From Xiamenia xianingshaonis (GTDB lineage Bacteria; Actinomycetota; Coriobacteriia; Coriobacteriales; Eggerthellaceae), in NCBI RefSeq assembly GCF_017945865.1, contig NZ_CP072829.1:558001-622000 (forward strand): a stretch of DNA of 64,000 nt, in the 5' to 3' direction. The notes beneath the pieces were generated by a model. That model was not told the origin of the DNA. It did no database searches and saw only the letters and a program-made list of their open reading frames with translations. A program made the position numbers and the translations under genes. This document shows, one piece after another, positions 38,796 through 49,400 of this stretch (positions are counted from its first letter, which is position 1; each line of letters opens with the position of its first letter).

Positions 38796-40103
38796 ATGCT
38801 CTTCGCCAACATCGCGCTCGTCGACGACTCCTTCCAGTACCGCGAAGGGCAGTGGGTCGGCGTGCGGGACGGCGTGATCGCCTACGTTGGCGACGAGGCG
38901 CCCGAGTCGGAGACGGCGGCGGCGTTCGGCGAGGTGTACGACGGCACGGACCGGCTGCTCATGCCGGCGTTCTACAACGCCCACTCCCACGCGCCCATGA
39001 CGCTTTTGCGCGGCTATGCCGAAAACCTGCCGCTGCAAGCTTGGCTCAACGACGCGGTGTTCCCGTTCGAGGCGAAGATCACGCCCGAGGACTGCTATTG
39101 GGCGACGATGCTCGCGTGCGCCGAGATGGCGCGTTTTGGCGTCGTCAGCTTTTCGGACATGTACTACCACATGGAGATGGGCGCCCGCGCCGTGCTCGAG
39201 GCGGGCATGAAGGCGAATCTGTCCGACACGCTCATCGCGTTCGGCGGCGAGGGGCTGGCCGACCTGCCGCTGTACGAGCAGAACGAGATGCTGCTTGCGA
39301 AATGGCACGGAGCGGGGCAGGGCCGCGTTTTGATCGACTGCAACATTCACGCGGAATACACGACCAACCCGGGCGCCATCCGGGACGTCGTGGCCTACGC
39401 GAAGGCGCATGGGCTGCGCATCCAGGTGCACGTGTCCGAGACGAAGCTTGAGCACGAAGAGTGCCGGCAGCGCCGCGGCGGCATGACGCCGGTGGCCTAT
39501 CTTGACTCGCTCGGCGTGTTCGACGTGCCGTGCACGGCCGCCCATTGCGTGTGGGTCGATGGGTCCGACATTGAGACACTGGTCGAAAAAGGCGTGTTCG
39601 TCGCGGCGAACCCGGCGTCGAATATGAAGCTGGGAAGCGGGTTTGCGCCCTATGGCGCGATGCTGGACGCCGGCGTGCGCCTGTGCCTGGGCACCGACGG
39701 TATGGCCTCGAACAACAGCCACGACCTGATGCAGGACATGTATCTGCTGGCGCTCGCGGGCAAGGGCGCGGCGCTTGATCCGGCGGCCGTGACGCCGCAG
39801 CAGGCGATTCGGGCCGCTACGCGCGAGGGGGCGCTGTCGCAGGGGCGTGCCGACTGCGGGCTGGTGAAGCAGGGCATGCGGGCCGACCTGTGCGTGCTCG
39901 ACGTGTCCGGCCCGTCGTGGGCGCCGATGACGAATCCGCTTGTGAACCTGGTGTATTCCGGCCACGGCAGCGACGTGGCGCTGACGATGTGCGACGGCGA
40001 GGTCGTCTACCGCGACGGCGCGTGGCCGACCATCGACGTTGCGCGGACGAAGGCGGAAGTCTCGGCGCGCACCCGGCGCATCCAGGCCGAACTGGCGGAC
40101 TGA
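38796..40103 (+). CDS. Amidohydrolase of the chlorohydrolase/MtaD type
   Basis: The 435-residue metal-dependent hydrolase has MPAFYNAHSHAPMTLLRGYAENLPL (metal-binding HxH), QVHVSETKLEHEE, AAHCVWVD and a LGTDGMASNNSHDL metal Asp motif. A C-terminal composite strand (MRADLCVLDVSGPSW) follows. This pattern fits 5'-methylthioadenosine/S-adenosylhomocysteine deaminases and related N-chlorohydrolases. The substrate is not certain. The ATG at 38796 with AAAGGA six bases upstream is preferred. It is divergent from mrp. Confidence 0.88.
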   Translation: MLFANIALVDDSFQYREGQWVGVRDGVIAYVGDEAPESETAAAFGEVYDGTDRLLMPAFYNAHSHAPMTLLRGYAENLPLQAWLNDAVFPFEAKITPEDCYWATMLACAEMARFGVVSFSDMYYHMEMGARAVLEAGMKANLSDTLIAFGGEGLADLPLYEQNEMLLAKWHGAGQGRVLIDCNIHAEYTTNPGAIRDVVAYAKAHGLRIQVHVSETKLEHEECRQRRGGMTPVAYLDSLGVFDVPCTAAHCVWVDGSDIETLVEKGVFVAANPASNMKLGSGFAPYGAMLDAGVRLCLGTDGMASNNSHDLMQDMYLLALAGKGAALDPAAVTPQQAIRAATREGALSQGRADCGLVKQGMRADLCVLDVSGPSWAPMTNPLVNLVYSGHGSDVALTMCDGEVVYRDGAWPTIDVARTKAEVSARTRRIQAELAD

Positions 40104-40465
40104 CGACGCCGCGCTCGGGCGTTTGCGTGCCGATCCGTACAGGCAAAAGGCGCTTCGCGGCGGATCCTGGCGAAAACGGCCCGGCAATCTGGCATTCTGG
40201 TTCGTTTCGCCGTTGACTTTGCGTTACACTTTTCACGAGAGAAACACTGACCGAGGCCGTCTTGCCTGAGCGAGGCGAGGCGCAGGCAAGGCCCGAAGCC
40301 GTCAGGCGCCGGCCTGTTTGTGCAAAGATGACGGAATTGGTCAGCGTTTCCCTATAGGTAAAGACACGGGCGTTCGGCGCTGCGCGAAGCAAGGCGTCCC
40401 CCGTGAGGAAAAGCTCGTGGCGGCGTCGCGCCGCTGCGGGCCCAACAAGGAAAGATGGTGGTTCT
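40104..40465. promoter_or_regulatory. Leader region of the EF-G paralogue
   Basis: The region contains TTGACT at 40213-40218 without a clear -10. A CTTGCCTG/CAGGCAAG hairpin lies at 40261-40290. The fourth TGAC-N7-GTCAGC palindrome is at 40329-40352, abutting TATAGG at 40353-40358. No gene is supported. Confidence 0.4.
40329..40352 (+). repeat. TGAC-N7-GTCAGC intergenic palindrome, copy 4
   Basis: TGAC-GGAATTG-GTCA followed by GCGTTTCCC, nearly identical to the copy upstream of modA (14676-14699), 114 nt before the EF-G-like gene. Confidence 0.45.
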
Positions 40466-42535
40466 ATGGCAGCTCCTGCTACCGAACACGTGCGAAACAT
40501 CGTGCTCGTAGGCCAAGACGGCGCCGGCAAGACATCGCTCGCCGAGGCGATGCTGCACGTCTCTGGGCGTACCGCTCGCATGGGAACGACCCACGACGGG
40601 AAATCCTATCTCGACTACGACGACGAGGAGATCCGGCGCAGGTTCACCATCGGCACCTCTATCGCCCCCATTCCGTACAAGGACTACAAGATCAACCTCC
40701 TTGACACGTCGGGCCATCCGGACTTCATCGGCGACACGCTGGCCACCATGCAGGCGGCCGAAATGGCCATGTTCGTGGTCGACGCCGTGGCCGGCCCCCA
40801 GGTCATGACGACGAAGTTGTGGCGCGAGGCCGAGGGCATGCGCCTTTCTCGCTGCGTGTTCATCAACCACATCGACCGAGAGAACGCCAATTTCGACATG
40901 GCCATGGCGCAGCTCCATGCCCGCTTCGGCTCCCGTCTGGGCGCGGTCACCATTCCCATCGGCGAGGACGCCGACTTCCGCGGCGTCATCGACATCATTC
41001 GCATGAAGGCCCGCTACTTCGACCAGGACGGCACGTCCGAGCGCATCGAAGACATTCCGGCCGACTTCGCCGACACGGCGCAAGACGCCCGCGACAAGCT
41101 GTGCGACCTCGTTGCCGAAGCCGACGACGAGCTGATGATGAAGTATCTGGAAGGCGAAGAGCAGCTGACGCAGGAAGAGCTTGAAAGCCTGCTTGACAAG
41201 GCCATTGCCCAAGAGCTGTTCATTCCGGTCTTTGTGGGATCGACCATCATCGAGCAGGGCATCCAGGGCATCATGGAAGACATCGCCTCCTACTTCCCGC
41301 ATCCGCGTCACCACGGCCGCTTCCGCCTGGCCAACGGCGAGGAAACGCTGGTGAACGAGCACGGCGAGCCGGCCGGCTTCGTGTTCAAGACCGCGGCAGA
41401 CCCCTATGTGGGCCGCCTGAGCTTCATCAAGGTCATCTCCGGCGTTCTTGAGCCGGGCATGGAGCTCATCAACGCGCGTACGGGCAAGAAGGATCGCATT
41501 GGGCACATCTACGTCATGATGGGCAAGGAAACCAACGACGTGAAGAGCGCCAAGGCCGGCGACATCGTCGTCGTTCCGAAGCTTACCGAGGTCAAGACTG
41601 GCGACACGCTTTCCAAGTCGGGCGAGATGGCCATCGATCCGCTGCCGCTGCCGACGCCGCAGTATCCGGTCGCGATCGAAGCCGTCAACAAGAAGGACGA
41701 GGACAAGCTCGGCACGTTCCTGTCGCGTGTGGTCGACACCGATCCCACGGTGACGGTGACCCGCAGCGAAGAGACGCACCAGACGCTCGTCACGGCCATG
41801 GGCGAAACCCAGGTGGAAACGCTGCTCGCCCGCCTGAAGGAGCAGACCGGCGTCGAAGCCAAGCTCGTTCCGGTGCGCATTCCGTATCGCGAGACCATCC
41901 GCAAGCAGGCCGAGGCGCAGGGCCGCCACAAGAAACAGACCGGCGGCTCCGGCCAGTTCGGCGACTGCTTCTTGCGCCTTGCTCCGAACCCGGGCATGGG
42001 CTATGAGTTTCTTGACGAAATCAAGGGCGGCGCCATTCCCAACGGCCTTATCCCGGCCGTCGACAAGGGCGTGCAAGACGCCATGAAGGAAGGCTTCTTG
42101 GCGGGATACCCCATGGTCGACATCAAGTGCACGGTGTTCGACGGCTCCTACCATGCGGTCGACTCCAACGAAATGGCGTTCAAGACCGCGGCCCGCATCG
42201 GCTTCCGCGCGTGCTGCGAGAAGGCCGACCCGGTCATCTTGGAGCCTATGGCGAACCTGGCCGTCACGGTGACGGAGGACTACGCCGGCCCGGTCATGGG
42301 CGACATCTCCACGCGTCGCGGCCGCATCGTCGGCACCGACTCCAACGACGCCGGTGAGACCATCATCAAGGTGCGCGTGCCGTACGCCGAAGTGGTGTCC
42401 TACACCAAGGACCTGCGCTCCATCACGCGCGGCTCCGGCTCGTACGTCATCGAGCTTGAGGGCTACGAGCAAGCGCCTGGCGACGTGCAGAAGAAGCTTG
42501 TCGACGCCTACCAGGCGGCGCGTGCGGCGAACTAA
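40466..42535 (+). CDS. Elongation factor G-like GTPase (EF-G paralogue)
   Basis: The 689-residue protein has all EF-G domains. G1 is GQDGAGKT (16-23), G3 DTSGH (80-84) and G4 NHID (134-137), followed by domains II-V (RRGRIVGTDSND and SYVIELEGYEQAP near the end). Canonical EF-G has DTPGH and NKxD, so guanine recognition differs here (His135 for Lys). It lacks an adjacent rpsL-rpsG-tuf context, which also suggests a second EF-G-like factor rather than the main fusA. Its role could be ribosome recycling or stress translation; this is inference. Start ATG follows AAGGAAAG. Confidence 0.85.
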   Translation: MAAPATEHVRNIVLVGQDGAGKTSLAEAMLHVSGRTARMGTTHDGKSYLDYDDEEIRRRFTIGTSIAPIPYKDYKINLLDTSGHPDFIGDTLATMQAAEMAMFVVDAVAGPQVMTTKLWREAEGMRLSRCVFINHIDRENANFDMAMAQLHARFGSRLGAVTIPIGEDADFRGVIDIIRMKARYFDQDGTSERIEDIPADFADTAQDARDKLCDLVAEADDELMMKYLEGEEQLTQEELESLLDKAIAQELFIPVFVGSTIIEQGIQGIMEDIASYFPHPRHHGRFRLANGEETLVNEHGEPAGFVFKTAADPYVGRLSFIKVISGVLEPGMELINARTGKKDRIGHIYVMMGKETNDVKSAKAGDIVVVPKLTEVKTGDTLSKSGEMAIDPLPLPTPQYPVAIEAVNKKDEDKLGTFLSRVVDTDPTVTVTRSEETHQTLVTAMGETQVETLLARLKEQTGVEAKLVPVRIPYRETIRKQAEAQGRHKKQTGGSGQFGDCFLRLAPNPGMGYEFLDEIKGGAIPNGLIPAVDKGVQDAMKEGFLAGYPMVDIKCTVFDGSYHAVDSNEMAFKTAARIGFRACCEKADPVILEPMANLAVTVTEDYAGPVMGDISTRRGRIVGTDSNDAGETIIKVRVPYAEVVSYTKDLRSITRGSGSYVIELEGYEQAPGDVQKKLVDAYQAARAAN

Positions 42536-42565
42536 CGGTTCGGTCTGATCTATTCGCTGTTGCAG

Positions 42566-42599
42566 GCGGGGTCGTCCAGAAGGGCGGCCCCGCTTTTTT
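42566..42599. terminator. Terminator between EF-G-like and sortase genes
   Basis: A nine-bp stem (42566-42574 with 42585-42593, one wobble pair) is followed by TTTTTT on the plus strand. It ends the plus-strand transcript and could partly serve the convergent sortase gene. Confidence 0.85.
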
Positions 42600-42612
42600 C
42601 GTCGCCGGCGCG

Positions 42613-43401
42613 TCAGCGGGGCTGCTCCTGTTCAGAGCAGAAGACCGTGCACCGCTCGTCTTCGGGGTTGTAGAGGTAGGAGCACGTGACGAGCGTGACG
42701 GCTCGTTCGGGCACGGCGGCGGCAGGTTCGAGCGCCATATCGGCGCCTTCCAACGCGCTGCGCCACCATGCTGCAAAAGCGTCGTCGCTCGAAAACGCCG
42801 TGACCTTCGCGGCTTGGCGTCCGGCCACCACGTCGGCGGCGCGCACGAGCAGGCGCATCTTCTCATCCGGCGTTTGCAACCAGACCTGTCGATGGACGCT
42901 CGCCCAGACGGGGTCGGCGAAAGACGCTATCGGCGTGAACATGGACCCGTCAAAGCGCAGCGAATGGCCGGAGACGACGGCGTTTTTCGAACGGAAGCCG
43001 TTGCGGGCGCAGGCGGCGTCCAGATAGGGGCAGCCGTAGACCGACCAGTTGCCGTACACGTCGTGGGAGAGGTAGTAGGTTGGGTCGTCGGCCGGAGCCT
43101 GCACGATGGGCAAGTCGACCGAGGTTCCGGGGACGGTCACCCACCCGACGATGGCAGGATTCACGCCTTGCCAGAAGTGCCAGTCGACCTCGGGAAAGTC
43201 GGCATAGGGGTCGAGCGGCGTCGGCGGCGTGCGGGCCAGCGCGGCGGCGGAAGGGCAGGAGGAGGGAGCGGGGTTCGTCGCGAGTTCGCGGCAGGAGCAC
43301 AGCCACAGGGCAGATGCTCCGGCGGCGGCGAACAGCACGGCCGAAAGCGCCACGAGCAGCGCTCCGACCAGCTTTGACGACGTGGGGCGCGGCGTGCGCA
43401 C
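42613..43401 (-). CDS. srtB: Class B sortase
   Basis: The 262-residue transpeptidase has an N-terminal signal-anchor (LVGALLVALSAVLFAAAGASALWL). The catalytic residues are His146 (VVSGHSLRF), Cys240 (TLVTCSY) and Arg250 (PEDERCTVF), with class B spacing and the ILxTC-like TLVTC. It starts at a GTG with AGGAG upstream, 56 bp after the giant surface-protein gene on the same strand. It is therefore probably dedicated to anchoring or polymerising that protein. Confidence 0.9.
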   Translation of the reverse strand: MRTPRPTSSKLVGALLVALSAVLFAAAGASALWLCSCRELATNPAPSSCPSAAALARTPPTPLDPYADFPEVDWHFWQGVNPAIVGWVTVPGTSVDLPIVQAPADDPTYYLSHDVYGNWSVYGCPYLDAACARNGFRSKNAVVSGHSLRFDGSMFTPIASFADPVWASVHRQVWLQTPDEKMRLLVRAADVVAGRQAAKVTAFSSDDAFAAWWRSALEGADMALEPAAAVPERAVTLVTCSYLYNPEDERCTVFCSEQEQPR

Positions 43402-43457
43402 GGCGTTTCTCCTTTCAGGTCGCCTTGAAACGTTGGCTTGAAGCGCGCAGAGGCGTT

Positions 43458-46400
43458 TTACCGGGTGCGGTCGCCGAGGCGCCTGATGCCGTCTCGGCAG
43501 GCGAGCGCAGCGCTTGTGGCCAGCAGCATCGTCAGCATGGCTGTTGCCAGGGCGGCGGCGCCCGTCTTGTCGTAAGGGGTGGCCTGCGCCGGTTCCGGAG
43601 CACCAGCGCCTGGGCTGGCCGGTACGTCGGGGCCTTTGTCGGGCCTGCCCGATTCCGGCACGCCGGTTTCGCCCAGCACGTCTTGCACCGAGACGGTCTG
43701 GGCCTCGTCGTTCACGTCCGCGTGTGCGGCGACGATTCGGCCGTCGAGCGAAAGGGCCTCGAACGCCACCAGGTCGTGTCCGTCGAGCCCGGCGGTCGAC
43801 AGCGCCATTTCCATGTCGACGGTTCCGCTCGGCTGGTTGGGGACGAACGATTTGCGCGCGGTGACTTCGATGCCGTTGGAGATGACGGGATGCCCGGTCT
43901 CCTTGTCGACAAGCGTTCCGGCAAGCACGTATTCGCGTCCGGGCACGACGTTTTCATAACTCACTTCGTCAACGATGCGGACCCATTCGCTTCTGGCGAG
44001 AAACTGGTCGCTGTCGGAAGCGTCTTTCGCGTTGGTGAAGATCGCGGGGGCCATCACCGTGACGGTTTGGGCCTGGTCGTCCAGATCTTCGTGGACGGTG
44101 ATGACGGCGCCTTCGCGCAGCAGCTTTTCAAAGACGACGATCTGTCGGTCGTTTTGGCCCGAACAGTCGAACTCGAAGGCGACCTCGACGGAGCCGGTCG
44201 CTTTTGCGGGGATGAAGGCGACCTCGGCCGTTACGGCGTTGCCCGCGGCGTCGGCGTAGGGCTTGCCGGTCGCCTTGTCCATGAGCAGGCCCGATGCCGT
44301 GTATTCTTTGCCAGGCACGAGTCCTTCGTAAGACAGCGTGTCGATGATTCTCGCCTTGGAGTCCGCTGCCGTTTGCTTGTCGTTGTCGGCGGCGTCTTTG
44401 GCGCTCGTTGCGATCCGAGGCGATGCGACCGTGACGGTTTGTGCTTCATCGTCGAGGTCTTCGTGCTTTGCGATGACCTTTTCAGTCAACAAAAGCTTTT
44501 CGAAGGCGACGAGCGACGCCCCGCCCAACATGCTGGCGTCGAAGCGGAATTCGAGCCGTTCGGTGCCTGAGGGCACGTGCGGCCTGAAGGTCTTGGTTGC
44601 GCTCACGGGCTTGCCGTCCGCCCCGATGAGCGGCTCGCCGGTCGCTTTATGCACGAGCAGGCCCGATACCGTGTACTCCTTGTCGGGCACGAGGCCGTCG
44701 TAGGCTACGGTGTCGACAACGACGGCTTCGGGGTCGGCGGTGACGAGCTTGTCTCCGTCTGCGCCGTCGGCTGCCGTCGTTTGGATTTCCAGCGCCGCCA
44801 CCTCGACCGTCTGCCCGGCGTCGTCAAGATCGGCGTGCGCTGCCACCTCGACGCCGTCTTTTGCGAGCGATTCAAACGCCACGACCTCCTGACCGCCCAG
44901 ATCCGTTGCGTCGAAGGCCAGGTCAAGCTGCATTTCTCCTTCGGGAAACACCGGTTTGAACGTCTTTGTCGCGCGGACGGGGTTGCCCTCGTCGTTGACC
45001 AGGGGCTCGCCGGTCGCTTTCAGCATAAGCGTGCCGGCGAGCTCGTACTGTGCGCCCGGCACGAGGCCGGCATAGGCAACCGTGTCGGTTATCAGGGCGT
45101 TTGCACCGGGCGACACCGCTTTGTCGCCGTCGAGCGCGTCGATGGCGGTCGTGGCGACGGACGGCTTTTCCACCTCGACCGTCTGCCCTGCGTCGTCGAG
45201 GTCGGCGTGCGCCGCCACTTCGGCGCCGTCTTGCAGCATCGTTTCGAAGACGACCAGGCGCTCACCGGCGACATCGGTCGCATCGAAGTCGAATGAAAGC
45301 TCTATCTCGCCGTTTGGCAGCTGGGGTGTGAAGGCCCGTCCGGCTGCGACAGGGCTTCCCTCGGCGTCGAGCAGCGGCTTTCCGGTCGATGCGACCATCA
45401 CCTGGCCGCGGACGACGTATTCGGCGCCTGGCACGAGGCCGGCGTACGACACCCGATCGACGATGGACGCCCCCGGTCCGGCCGAGACGGCTTTGTCTCC
45501 GTCGGCTGCATCGGTCGCAGACGTGCCCACCTCGGCGTTTGCGACGGCGACCGTCTGGTTTTCGTTGTCGAGGTCGGCGTGGGCCGCCACTTCGACGCCG
45601 TCGCGCGAAAGCGTTTCGAAAACGACCACGCTGTCTGAGGCGAGGTCTGTCGCGTCGAAGGGAATCTCAACGTCGACGGACCCCTTGCTTTCGTCGGGCG
45701 TGAAGTCCTTGCTTGCGCAAACCGCCTTGCCGTCGGCGCCTTCGACTGGCCTTCCGCTCGATTTGACGGCGAGCGTCGCTTCGAGGCGGTATTCCTTGTC
45801 CGGCACGAGGCCTTTGTAAGACACCGTGTCAACGACGATTGCCGCAGGTCCCGCCGCCACCAGCTTGTCTTCGTCGGCGCCGTCGCGGGCGGTCGTCTCT
45901 ATGGCGACGCCGGTGACGACGACGGTCTGGGATTTGTCGTTGATGTCTGCGTGCGTCGCCAGATCGATGCCATCCTGCGACAGCGTTTCGAACGCGACGA
46001 CCTCTTCCCCGGCAAGCTTGCCCGCGTTGAACGCGAAGAGCAGGTCCACTTCTCCGGATTCGTCCTCGGCGACGAACTCCGTTTTGGCCATGACGGCAAG
46101 GCCGCTTTCGTCGCGCACCGGCTCTCCGGTCGACTTGCACATGAGCGTGCCGGCCACCGCATAGGTTTTGCCGGGGACGAGATTTCGGTACGACACCGTG
46201 TCGAGCACTTCGGCCTGCGCGTCTGCGGCGATCTTCTTGTCTCCGTCGGCGGCGTCGGTCGCCTTGGTGCCGATCCTGGGCGCGTCGACGCGCACGGTTT
46301 GGGCGCCGTCTTCAATGTCTTTGTGCTCGGCCAGGGGCTTTGCGCCGGGCTTGGGGTTGCCTTCGGCGTCGACGTCGCTTGCCAGGTAGAGCTCTTCGAA

Positions 46401-49400
46401 GACGGTCGTCTGCGCTTTGGCGATCACGGTCGAATCGAAGGAGAACGCCATGTTCACGAGCCCGTTTTTCGAGGCAGGCGTGAAGCGTGCGGAAGACGTG
46501 CCCTTCGAGGCCTCCTCTCCGTCGAAGACCGGGACGGCGGTGCCGTCGTCGCCCTTTTTCATGAGCGTGCCGACGAGCGCGTATTCGCGTCCGGGGACGA
46601 GCGACGTGTGGCTCACCGTGTCGATGATGCCGCCCGTCGTGTCGGCGTGCATGACCTTGTTGCCGTCGGCGGCGTCGGCGGCTTGCGTGCCGATCTCGGG
46701 GGTTCCATCGCCGTTTTCCGCGTCTTCGAGCGTGCCCAGGTTGATGTAGTGCTTGTCGCGGTAGATGTGGATGTTCTTGACGGTGATCAGGTCGTATCCG
46801 ACGGTCGCTTCGCAGGGCAGCTCTTCGAGCGTGTACCAGTCGTAGGGAAGGGCGCCCGCGTCGTCTATGACTGGCACGGTCCAGCCTTCGCTTGTCAGCC
46901 CGAACCACGTGCCGCGATGGGATCGGTACCCCGTTTCCGTGTCGTCGTTGGCGTTGGTCTCGAAGGAGTGCGCCGCCCATTCGGCATGGGTGGAAGCCTC
47001 GCCGTTGGCGTCGGTGACCAGGATGTGGCGCTCGCCGGTCGTCTGGCTGATGAGCGCGAAGGGCACGCCCGCAAGCCGTTTCATGTCGGGCGCTCCCACC
47101 TTCACGAGCTGCAAGTCGCCGCGCATGACCTGGTTGCGCCAGGACTTCGTGTTGTCCGAGGCCGCCTGGTCGTAGGTCTCGTCGCTCCAGGTGGCGTCCA
47201 CTTCGCCTTCGGTGCGGATGCGGAAGCGGCGCTGCGCTCCGTCGAGCATCAGGTAGCCTTCTCCCGGCGCGACCTCGGCGATGTCGTAGGTGCCGTAGGG
47301 CAGCGCTTTGCCTTCGGTCTTCGCGATGCCGTCGGCGCCGGCGTATATCGTGGCGCACACCTCGCCCGGCTCGTAGGGCACGCCGTCCACGATGACGCGG
47401 TTTTCGCTGCGGTTCGTGATCTCGAAGGCCGTTTTCTCCAGCTTTGCCCCGCCGAGCGGAGTTAGCAGGTACGATTCGTTGTCGCGCTTGTGGACGAGCA
47501 CGTCTCCGCGCACGACCATGTTCTTGTAACGCTCGCCGTCGACGGTGCCGTCTTTATGGAAGGGCTGGTAGACGACGCCGTCTTGGCGCACCTCGACCGT
47601 GCGCACAGACGTGTCGGTGAGGTTGTAGGTGTCGTTGGTCGCCGATTCGTACACCTCGTAGGTGCCGAAAGGCAGGCAGTCGGCCGCCGTTTTCGCGTAG
47701 CCGTCTTTGTTCGTGGTGATCCGCTTGACCACGTCTCCCGGCTGGTAGAGGCGCCCTTCGACGAACACCGGGGCTGCCGAGACGTTCTTGATGTCAAAGA
47801 CGATGCCGGAGAGCCACGCATCGCCCTGGGGCAGGTTGTCGTCGCTTTCGACGTCCACCTTCCACAGTTCGACGCCGCCGCGCCACACCTTGTTGAAAAA
47901 CGAGCTGCTGCCGGAAAACGGCGTGACGATTCTTTTGTCCTCGCGGATCGTGAACGTGCGGGCCGCGCCGTCGGTCAGGTGATACCCCGTGCTCGCGGCG
48001 ATTTCTTGGATGTCGTAGGTGCCGAACGGCAGCGTTTGAGTTCCGGTCGAGGCGTTGCCGTCCTCGTCGGTCGCGATCGTCGCCACAACGCGGCCGGGCG
48101 CGTATTCGATGCCGTCGACGACGACGCTTCGGGCGGACCGGTTCGTGATGCGAAACACCGTGCCGGCGAGCGTCGCATCGCCTTGCGGGGCGTTTTGCCG
48201 GGTGTCGAAATCGCGCTTCTGCACGGCTGCGCCGCCGCGCACGACCTGGTTTCGATAGTCCCCGCCCGCTTCGCACGGGGCTGCGACCTGGCCGTCGGCG
48301 GTGATTGAGAACGTGAGCGCCTTGCCGTCGGTCAGGCGGTAGCTGCCGTTCGTCGCCGACTCGCGTATCTCGTACGTGCCGATGGGCAGCGATTCGCCGC
48401 CGGTCGTCGCTGTGCCGGACGCGTCGGTCTCGATCGTCTTGACGTCTTCGTCGACGGCGAACTCGGTTCCGTCCACCACCACGCTGTGCGCCGATTTGTT
48501 AGTTATGGTGAACTCTATGCCGGCAAGGCTTGCGTCGCCCTGCGGCTCGCGCCGCTTCGTCTGGGCGTCGGCTTTGCAGACCTTGACCCCGCCGCGCTCC
48601 ACCTTATTGAAGAAGGCGTCGTCGCCGGCGAAAGGCTCGACGACCGTCAGGTCTTCGGCGATGGCGAAGGAGCGGGGCGCTCCGTCGGTCAGGCGGTAGC
48701 CTGTGGGTGCTTCCACTTCGCGGATTTCGTAGGCGCCGCAGGGCAACAGGTTTTCGGCGGTGGCGGCGGCTCCGGCTTCGTCGGTCGTCATCGTGGCGAC
48801 GATCTGCCCCGGAGCGTATTCGACGCCTTCGACGACGACGCTTTGGGCAGACCGGTTCGTGATCGTGAAGACGGTGCCTTCGAGGACGGCATTGCCCTGC
48901 GGCTCGCTGCGGCGCGTGTCGAAGTCCCGCTTCTCAAGCGCCACGCCGCCGCGCACGACCTCGTCTTTGAACGGGCCTGTGCCTCCTGCGCGGGGCGCGC
49001 TTTCCGCTTTGCCGCCTTCGGACGTCGGGGCGGCGCTCGCGGCTTCGGTTTCGGCCGCAGCCGCCGCAGCCGCCGCCACGTTCGGCGCGCAGGCGTTGAC
49101 CACCTCTCCCTGGATGCGGATCGAGACGGTGCGCGTCGTGGCGTCGGTGGGGCGGTACGTGTCGTTCGTGGCGGACTCGCTGATTTCATAGGTGCCGTAA
49201 GGCAGGCAGTTCGCCGGGGTCGCGGCGACTCCTGACGCGTTGGTCGCGATGGTCTTCACGACGGCGTCGACCGGATATTCCGTCCCTTCGACCGTGACCG
49301 GGTGTTTTGATACGTTTTTGATCTCAAATTTGATGCCGGCGAGGCTTGCCTGGCCCTGCGGAACGGGCCGCCCCGTTTCGGCGTCGACCTTCAGCACCGA

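Noticed and set aside
38565-40187. Upstream in-frame extension of mrp through the amidohydrolase region
   Set aside because: The frame is open only by high GC; Mrp begins at 38,564 with a ribosome site, and the amidohydrolase on the other strand is real.
43700-46700. CRISPR-like periodic repeats
   Set aside because: The periodicity is of ~366 bp and in frame; it is protein-domain repetition, not short direct repeats with spacers.
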